Positions 51,001-55,355 of a stretch of DNA of 55,355 nt are shown here, in pieces. The stretch covers positions 1 through 55,355 of the forward strand of contig JAPYWL010000006.1 in assembly GCA_028276365.1 (NCBI GenBank), in the 5' to 3' direction. The DNA comes from Deltaproteobacteria bacterium. GTDB lineage: Bacteria > DRYD01. How positions within the stretch are numbered: position 1 is the stretch's first letter; each line of letters starts with the position of its first letter. A program made the position numbers and the translations under genes. A model generated the notes under the pieces. That model was not told the origin of the DNA, did no database searches, and saw only the letters and a program-made list of their open reading frames with translations.

Positions 51001-52466
51001 TTTTAATTTTAAAATATTTAAATATAAAAAATATAACAAACCCGTCTATAAGAATGAAAGCTAATTATTATATATCAATTGGATATCAGAGGTTATTGAC
51101 TTTTGAGGTAGAAGGTGGTGGGTTTTCTTGGTTTGGGGATAAACCTGCTAATAAGGTTTTAACTGCTTTTGGGCTAAAGGAATTTAAGGATATGAAAGAT
51201 GTTATTTTTGTAGATAAAGATTTAATAGAAAGAACAAAAATGTTTTTATTAAATAATCAATTAGCTGATGGTTCTTGGGATCCTGATAAAAATTACTTAC
51301 ATCAAGAAACCTGGCAAAATATCCAACAATCTAAATTAACTACTACTGCTTATATTCTTGATGCTTTATTAGAAAACGATAAAGATATCATTAATAATAA
51401 AAAAATCAATTTAGCTTTTAATTACCTAATTAAAAATACTCAAAATCTAAAGGATATAGATAGTTATACTTTAAGCTTTATTTTTAGTTCGTTTGTTAAT
51501 TATTTAAGTAATTTAAGTGATTATAGCAAAGTAGAAAATAGTTTTATAGATAACTTTTTAAGGATTAAAAAAGAAATATTAAATAGATTAAAGGGAAACG
51601 ATGATGGATTATATTTAGAGGGTCCTGAAGTTAGTTTATTTTATGGGGATTATAACACTTCTTCTATAGAAACTACTGCTAATGTTTGTATCTCCTTTAC
51701 TAAATTATCTAAAATTAATTTAGCCAAAGTTAGAGATAATAATGAAATGGAGATAGCTTATAAGATGATAAAATATTTGATAAAGAATAAATCAGATAGT
51801 GGTTTATGGTATTCTACTCAACCTACGATTATGTCTTTAAAAGCTATATACTTATTTGATTTATTATCTACTATTTCTAATACTAATAAAAAAGCTACTT
51901 TAGTGATTAATGAAAAAGAAAAAATTAATATAGAATTTTCAAAGGATGACTTAGCTTATAAAATAATTGATATTACTGATTACCTTAAAGATGGGCAAAA
52001 TACTATAAAAGTTAATGGTGATAATTTATTTTATGATTTAGTTTATTATCAATATATTAAAGAACCTGTTTTAGTATATAACAATCAAAAATTATTAGAT
52101 ATAAATGTAAGTTATGACAGAACAAAAGTAAAGGAAAATGATAAAATAAAGGTTAATGTAAAGATAACTAATTTATCTAAGAGGGTATTAGATATGGTAG
52201 TAGTTGATTTAGGGATTCCCCCAGGATTTAGTGTTATTACTGATAACTTAGATAATCTTAAAAAATCTGGTTTTATAAAAAACTATGAATTAACTTATAA
52301 CCAAATTATAGTTTATTTTGATAAAATAGAGAAGGATATAGAATTCAGTTATGAAATAAGAGCTAATTATCCATTAAAAGTAAATACAGGAAACTATAAG
52401 GTTTATGAATACTATAATCCTTCTAATAAAATCCAAAAGCAAGGAAATATTTTAATTGTTAATTGA
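48009..52466 (+). CDS. Bacterial alpha-2-macroglobulin with thioester motif
   Basis: Large envelope protein of 1485 residues that traps proteases. A hydrophobic N-terminal anchor (LIFFLFFIVFLGIS) lacks a lipobox cysteine. The MG2 domain begins near 140 (TDKPIYQPGQKIFIKL), followed by several MG repeats. A2M-domain signatures include SIREYFPETFYSN and TLPDSITNWKVSLLAVN. The thioester is intact, Cys986 to Gln989 in MPYGCFEQTSS, and the helical thioester domain follows (EGGGFSWFGDKPANKVLTA, NNQLADGSWDPD). The receptor-binding-like end has VDLGIPPGFSVI. An insertion near 695-735 carries the stretch SSGPDGKFDTKDDI, seen in type II pseudopilins. GGGAGGAGGGGAG sets the start. No penicillin-binding protein 1C gene is adjacent. 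Confidence 0.94.
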   Translation: MFFLLKKYKILIFFLFFIVFLGISKNMNILGESKNMNNFEYTLNYSVNIDLDNNNYIKINTFVLKDDKVNSVDNVDVKFIYNNREIFKTKTNNGFALFNLNKENLKLNEKELKNNYLELICKIGDNEEKLSFNLVKDYKVLIITDKPIYQPGQKIFIKLIALKSIQNKYKPIKDNFILEITDPKGNKLEYKSIQTDTYGTFFYEYNLSNLINLGVYKIKLIKDGKVLNTINFEVQKYTLPKFKIELEDTPNYLVINKEYELSLELSYFFGKKVNDAKVDIDVYSFDAEFYKINSYSGKTDKNGTFKFKLKLPDYLTGVDKNKGLIKITIKAEDNANQIETKDFIFNVYSKEVLSDIVPVNPIVKNKENKFLLICYKPEGEESKDSNYKIVFHKPFNKTFILNKNTFKFDYLVVDDYIEFKYEVIDLNNNLKESFSYSFYTNENINDYIFLDLDKVLYKVGDKVNLDVITNDKKQVYIETYLKTNSGFISLSSDTIEINKKTNYSFTLKDKGNIIIRAYFIDNKGNIVDNIKSIIVNESDSNYLILTNFDKEIYKPKDKMKLKINTVLNGKEEDSKVLVDIVDEAVLYLANKTPELLKLYLSLVDELLTPKYEVHNYKDLIIKNQNDILNYALLKDYNNLISENFGSENKVINSIDIKYEKTLKNAQIIYQKAYNYYTQYKTIPNILDLDKSKAYDGWNRLFKLVLENGVIKVISSGPDGKFDTKDDIVYPYYYKQKERIFFDDVRKLTGIMFEKSLSETSVSNLKPEFKKDNLDSNFSIREYFPETFYSNIIDSNKDFVLTLPDSITNWKVSLLAVNKEGNIANKVLDLKVFQEFFIDVNLPLFLTKNDEVSIPVIVYNYTNKLLKVNLKIKKEDWFELLDDDQKSIEINKNEVKKVYFKIKVVKVGKNYITIFASSANFKDAIKKECNIVPEGIFTKDSKSFSGNNSFSFSIEGEGKGAYVVVYPVLFSQVLSGLDNLLQMPYGCFEQTSSVNYPNVLILKYLNIKNITNPSIRMKANYYISIGYQRLLTFEVEGGGFSWFGDKPANKVLTAFGLKEFKDMKDVIFVDKDLIERTKMFLLNNQLADGSWDPDKNYLHQETWQNIQQSKLTTTAYILDALLENDKDIINNKKINLAFNYLIKNTQNLKDIDSYTLSFIFSSFVNYLSNLSDYSKVENSFIDNFLRIKKEILNRLKGNDDGLYLEGPEVSLFYGDYNTSSIETTANVCISFTKLSKINLAKVRDNNEMEIAYKMIKYLIKNKSDSGLWYSTQPTIMSLKAIYLFDLLSTISNTNKKATLVINEKEKINIEFSKDDLAYKIIDITDYLKDGQNTIKVNGDNLFYDLVYYQYIKEPVLVYNNQKLLDINVSYDRTKVKENDKIKVNVKITNLSKRVLDMVVVDLGIPPGFSVITDNLDNLKKSGFIKNYELTYNQIIVYFDKIEKDIEFSYEIRANYPLKVNTGNYKVYEYYNPSNKIQKQGNILIVN

Positions 52467-52504
52467 TTTTCATTAAAAATTCTTTAAATTAACAATTAAA
52501 ATAT
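52447..52504. repeat. 18-bp perfect inverted repeat spanning the alpha-2-macroglobulin stop codon
   Basis: ATATTTTAATTGTTAATT at 52447-52464 is the exact reverse complement of 52487-52504, with a 22-base loop. It covers the last codons and the TGA. No T run follows, so it is a weak terminator candidate; it could stabilise the 3' end of the mRNA. Confidence 0.7.
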
Positions 52505-52592
52505 AGGAAAATCATTACAAAAAATTTAATTAAAAAATAGAGAATAGTAGCTTAAAAATATTAAATAATACTTAAAAAAAGGTGATATTAAA

Positions 52593-53510
52593 ATGAAAAT
52601 GGATCAATTAATGGACAAAATATTACAAGGGGTTAGAAATATAATTTTATCTGAAGTTAATACAAAAATAGATCAACTAAATGAAAATTTAACTCAAAAA
52701 ATAGAACAACTAAATATAAATTTAAACCAAAAAATAGATGATGTATATCATAAACTAAATGTGAGGATAGATCAAACAAATCAAAGAATAGATTATCTAC
52801 AAAATGAATTCAATAAATCTATTAATGAAACTCAAAAAGAATTAAAAGCAGATATCCAAAATACTAAAACAGAACTAAAAGGGGATATAGAGAGATTAGA
52901 TAATAAAGTAGAAGAAGTAAGAAAAGAGTTAAAAGGGGATATAGAGAGATTAGACAATAAAGTAGAAGAAGTAAAAAAGGAACTAAAGGGAGATATACAG
53001 AATGTAAGGGTGGAGTTAAAAGGAGATATAGAGAAATTAGATAATAAAGTAGAAGAAGTAAGAAAAGAGTTAAAAAGGGATATAGAGAGATTAGATAATA
53101 AAGTAGAGGAAGCAAGAAAAGAGCTGAAAAACGATATCCAAAAAATAGATATAAAAACCGATTATTGGATACCTAAAATAGAAGAAAGAATGGATAAATT
53201 ATCTTTAAAAGTAGATCAAATGAATAAAAGAGTAGATGACTTGTTTTTTCAATATGAAGATAAAATGAGTAATATTCAAAGAGAATACAAAAATTTTGTA
53301 ATAAAGGATATATTACCTATATTGTATGAAAATATACTATCTATAAATAAAGAACTAAATGAATATGTAAATAATAAATTACTTCAAGAGTTAAATAAGA
53401 TTATGGAAAATGAAGAAAATGAAGAATATAAGAAAAATATTCAATTTCAATTAAAAATAATAGAAATAATAAGGCAAGCTACTAAAGAATATTACCAAAA
53501 AGCTTCTTAA
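52593..53510 (+). CDS. Long coiled-coil protein with 18-residue repeats
   Basis: A 305-residue protein that is almost entirely coiled coil and has no signal peptide. Residues 90-185 contain four 18-residue units of the form KELKGDIERLDNKVEEVR plus a shorter 11-residue unit (ELKGDIQNVRV), a mix of heptad and hendecad spacing. The flanking regions have degenerate units (KIDQLNENLTQKIEQLN). The last 70 residues are less regular (ILPILYENILSINKELNEY). AAAAGGTG precedes the ATG. Proteins of this look occur as cytoskeletal, phage-tail or partner-binding rods; the function is unassigned. Confidence 0.75.
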   Translation: MKMDQLMDKILQGVRNIILSEVNTKIDQLNENLTQKIEQLNINLNQKIDDVYHKLNVRIDQTNQRIDYLQNEFNKSINETQKELKADIQNTKTELKGDIERLDNKVEEVRKELKGDIERLDNKVEEVKKELKGDIQNVRVELKGDIEKLDNKVEEVRKELKRDIERLDNKVEEARKELKNDIQKIDIKTDYWIPKIEERMDKLSLKVDQMNKRVDDLFFQYEDKMSNIQREYKNFVIKDILPILYENILSINKELNEYVNNKLLQELNKIMENEENEEYKKNIQFQLKIIEIIRQATKEYYQKAS

Positions 53511-53553
53511 AACTAAATGATTTTTTTATAATTGCTATCAAAGTAGAGTTTTT

Positions 53554-54162
53554 ATGGATTATAACGAATTAGCTACCTATTATAAGGAATTAAAGGAAAA
53601 AGCTAATAGATATAAAACAATTTTTTATTTAACAATTTTTATTTATATTTTAATTTTTATTTTTTTGAATGAATACTGTGTTTTATTTTGTTTCATTTTT
53701 CCTATACCTTATATATTATTACATGCTACATTACAAAATAATTTTTTAGATGATTTTTTAAATGATTTTATTCCTTATTTAAAAAATGAGGTAGTAAATA
53801 ATACTTTTAAGGAGCTAAAAAAAGAAGGTTATTTAAATAAAATTTTTGAAGATTTTAATATAGATAACCAAGAGTTTAATGTAAAATATTATCCTGACTT
53901 TTCTTCTTATTCTGGTACTTTTAACTTAAATCGTCCTTATACTGATAGAGATTACATAAAAAAGTATTTTGATGAAATTTTTCATGTTATAAATCAGGCT
54001 TATAATGTTATTTTCGAAAAAATTTATTACTATAAAATAAAAGATCAGATAGATAATGGATATGAACTATATAGTATAATAAAAAATACAAGTGATTTTA
54101 TGATTCTGAAATTGAATAAAGAGGTGAAAATCTTAGATATTGAAATTCTTTATATATTATAA
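53554..54162 (+). CDS. DUF3137-like membrane protein, N-terminal part (probably frameshifted)
   Basis: A 202-residue frame with two adjacent hydrophobic helices (about 22-58, TIFYLTIFIYILIFIFLNEY and VLFCFIFPIPYILLHA), followed by a soluble domain (FDEIFHVINQAYNVIFEKI). The layout, two membrane spans and then a cytoplasmic domain, fits the DUF3137 family, but here the frame stops at 54160-54162, and the family's second half continues in another frame starting inside this one. I read it as one gene broken near 54140-54160, needing a +1 change. No ribosome binding site is evident. Confidence 0.6.
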   Translation: MDYNELATYYKELKEKANRYKTIFYLTIFIYILIFIFLNEYCVLFCFIFPIPYILLHATLQNNFLDDFLNDFIPYLKNEVVNNTFKELKKEGYLNKIFEDFNIDNQEFNVKYYPDFSSYSGTFNLNRPYTDRDYIKKYFDEIFHVINQAYNVIFEKIYYYKIKDQIDNGYELYSIIKNTSDFMILKLNKEVKILDIEILYIL

Positions 54163-54628
54163 AAGTAATTATAGGAAAGGCAGATATTTTAGGATAAAAG
54201 TTTTTAATGGAATAATTTTAGAATTTGACTTAAGTGTTCAAAATAATTTAGATATTTTTGTATTTTATGATAAAAATATAGAAGCTCATAAGGATTTATA
54301 TAAAGACAAGGCTTATCATTTTTATAATGATTTTATATTAATTTATCCTGAAAGCTATAAAAATGACAAAGTAATACAGAATGTGGTAAGTAATTTAATA
54401 AATAGTTATTATGAGCAGAAGAAATTTTTTAATTCATTTTTTATTTTACAAGGTAATAAATTATATAATTTTTTATCCTATTATGACTTAGGTATAAATC
54501 CCAAGGAGTATAATTTTTATGATCTTCCTGATTTTTTGGGAATTAATGAAAAAAAAATAAAAGAATTACATTTAAAATATTTAAAATATAAAGAAAAAAT
54601 TAAAAGAATATTGGATTTATTTAATTAG
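54140..54628 (+). CDS. DUF3137-like protein, C-terminal part in a shifted frame
   Basis: A 162-residue frame that opens at a TTG without a ribosome binding site, directly after an in-frame TAG, and overlaps the preceding frame by 23 bases. YYKSNYRKGRYFRIKVFNGI and ILEFDLSVQNNLDIFVF resemble the middle part of DUF3137 proteins (typically a lysine-rich turn, then G-x-F-x-G and a beta strand), and AYHFYNDFILIYPESYKND with FFILQGNKLYNFLSYY resembles their end. Alone it lacks a plausible start, so it is best read as the second half of the gene at 53554. Confidence 0.55.
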   Translation: MKFFIYYKSNYRKGRYFRIKVFNGIILEFDLSVQNNLDIFVFYDKNIEAHKDLYKDKAYHFYNDFILIYPESYKNDKVIQNVVSNLINSYYEQKKFFNSFFILQGNKLYNFLSYYDLGINPKEYNFYDLPDFLGINEKKIKELHLKYLKYKEKIKRILDLFN

Positions 54629-54633
54629 CTTTA

Positions 54634-55355
54634 TTATTGATCAATTATTTTTCCAATTTCTAACTTATTTAATAAATTATTTTGAGTAATATATTTATTG
54701 AATTTCTCAATGAGATAATTAAAATCATTAATTAAAGGGTGTAAATTAATATTTTGGGTTTTATTTATAATAGCTCCTATAATAGCTTCTAATACATTAG
54801 CTCCAAAAGACCTATTATCTATATATATACTCAAAGTAATTATTTTTTTTACCTTTAATTCTTTGAGTTTTTTTATATCATTTTCAGTTAATGTATTTGT
54901 TATAATAATTTTCTCTTTAACTAAATCCCCTAATTTTTTTATATAATGAAAATCCCCACTTATTATATCTATTTTATCTATATATTTTGAAATTATGTTA
55001 TAAATAGTTTTATCTTTTTCTTCTTCCTGTTTTTTCCCAATTGGATAGAGTAAGTAAAATGGTAAATTAAGGACATCTTGTAATAAGATATTAGCAATAT
55101 TTTTAAGTTCATTTAGATTTTGAATTATTTTATTAATTTTTAAGGCAAAGACTAAATCCCCTATTAAAACTTTAAAGTTATTATCTAAAAAAGTTTTTAC
55201 AGCACTAAATCTATCTAAAGAACTAACCTGTAAAACTATTTGATTATTATTTATTATTTTTTGATCTATTAAATTTTGGATTATTTTTTTTTCAATAATA
55301 TTTTTTATTATACTACCATCAAATATACTTTTTTTAGTTGATAGTTTAGCTAATT
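54634..55355 (-). CDS. Partial protein of the family annotated as quinate 5-dehydrogenase
   Basis: The frame is open from the window edge to the TAA at 54634, 240 codons with no start in view. The diagnostic stretch is IISGDFHYIKKLGDLVKEKI, then IITNTLTENDIKKLKELKVK and RSFGANVLEAIIGAI, which matches the conserved C-terminal half of these proteins (family form IAGDxHYIRRxxP, VVTNTTTxED, GRSFGTNxxEA). LPFYLLYPIGKKQEEE agrees with the family's LPFEWLYPLGxKQxE. The enzymatic name is inherited by annotation and is not tested here. An apparent short ATG frame inside it (54834) is internal. Confidence 0.8.
   Translation of the reverse strand, partial: LAKLSTKKSIFDGSIIKNIIEKKIIQNLIDQKIINNNQIVLQVSSLDRFSAVKTFLDNNFKVLIGDLVFALKINKIIQNLNELKNIANILLQDVLNLPFYLLYPIGKKQEEEKDKTIYNIISKYIDKIDIISGDFHYIKKLGDLVKEKIIITNTLTENDIKKLKELKVKKIITLSIYIDNRSFGANVLEAIIGAIINKTQNINLHPLINDFNYLIEKFNKYITQNNLLNKLEIGKIIDQ

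Noticed and set aside
52464-52466. TGA reassigned to tryptophan
   Set aside because: The only recognised gene ending in TGA is alpha-2-macroglobulin, and all recognised genes use TGG for conserved Trp with no internal TGA, so TGA is simply a rare stop.
1-55355. tRNA and rRNA genes, insertion sequences
   Set aside because: A scan for the T-loop GTTCRANNC pattern with a matching acceptor stem found only the tmRNA; no transposase frames or terminal inverted repeats with target duplications were seen. This was by eye, so a covariance-model search could still find something.

Overview
The window is a very AT-rich bacterial chromosome segment (about a quarter G+C by eye) with standard-code genes that end mostly in TAA, some in TAG and only one recognised gene in TGA. 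I cannot name the organism. Several traits recall Firmicutes, Thermotogae and related thermophile-type genomes: a SigH-type sigma factor, murA next to mreB behind an atpC-like gene, a two-subunit-type glycine decarboxylase (gcvPA), a GH57 glycosidase, and a distal gene of the family labelled quinate 5-dehydrogenase. A type IV pilus platform protein, a prepilin and an alpha-2-macroglobulin point instead to a diderm-like or unusual envelope. No mobile element, CRISPR array, rRNA or tRNA gene was seen; the only structural RNA gene I can support is a one-piece tmRNA.

Layout. 0-5 kb (minus): partial leuS, nth, an ArsB/NhaD-type permease and pilC/gspF. 4.9-7.6 kb (plus): a shortened atpC, murA and mreB. 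7.7-10.1 kb (minus): an M14 carboxypeptidase and a 5'-nucleotidase-like phosphoesterase with a frame break in a T10 run. 10.2-12.2 kb: groES-groEL with a strong terminator. 12.3-15 kb (minus): a glycine-rich protein, a small broken gene, pterin dehydratase and a DegT-type aminotransferase. 15.1-18.7 kb (plus): a secreted VYVNP-repeat protein, an M28 peptidase and GH57. 18.8-27.2 kb (plus): a run of low-complexity, coiled-coil, EF-hand and glycine-zipper proteins around the tmRNA, including an elastin-like pentapeptide protein, closing with hfq. 27.3-42.6 kb (plus): gcvPA, prepilin, der, nupC, thiolase, FAD oxidoreductase, sigH, two TPR-like proteins, thermonuclease and pnp. 43-47.1 kb (minus): an rRNA methyltransferase, DUF2085, an SbcD-like nuclease, an M48 peptidase and a small Gly-tailed protein. 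47.3-54.6 kb (plus): nicotinamidase, alpha-2-macroglobulin, an 18-residue-repeat coiled coil and a split DUF3137-like gene. The window ends in a partial minus-strand gene.

How it fits together. Housekeeping genes for translation, RNA turnover, cell shape and peptidoglycan are interleaved with an unusual set of probably very abundant structural proteins. Many of these have strong ribosome binding sites (AGGGGGTG or AAGGAGGTG) and carry, 50-150 bases upstream, paired TTWACA boxes about one helical turn apart. The same boxes precede the M14, GH57, SigH-type and nicotinamidase genes, so they may mark a shared regulon. The structural proteins, and several hydrolases of normally exported families, mostly lack Sec signal peptides. 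The best candidate for something undescribed is this structural-protein set and its shared upstream element.

Three genes (about 10.0, 13.2 and 54.1 kb) are broken by single frame changes, and one gene appears to start with AUU. These could be biology (slippage, decay, regulated initiation) or homopolymer and base-call errors in the assembly.
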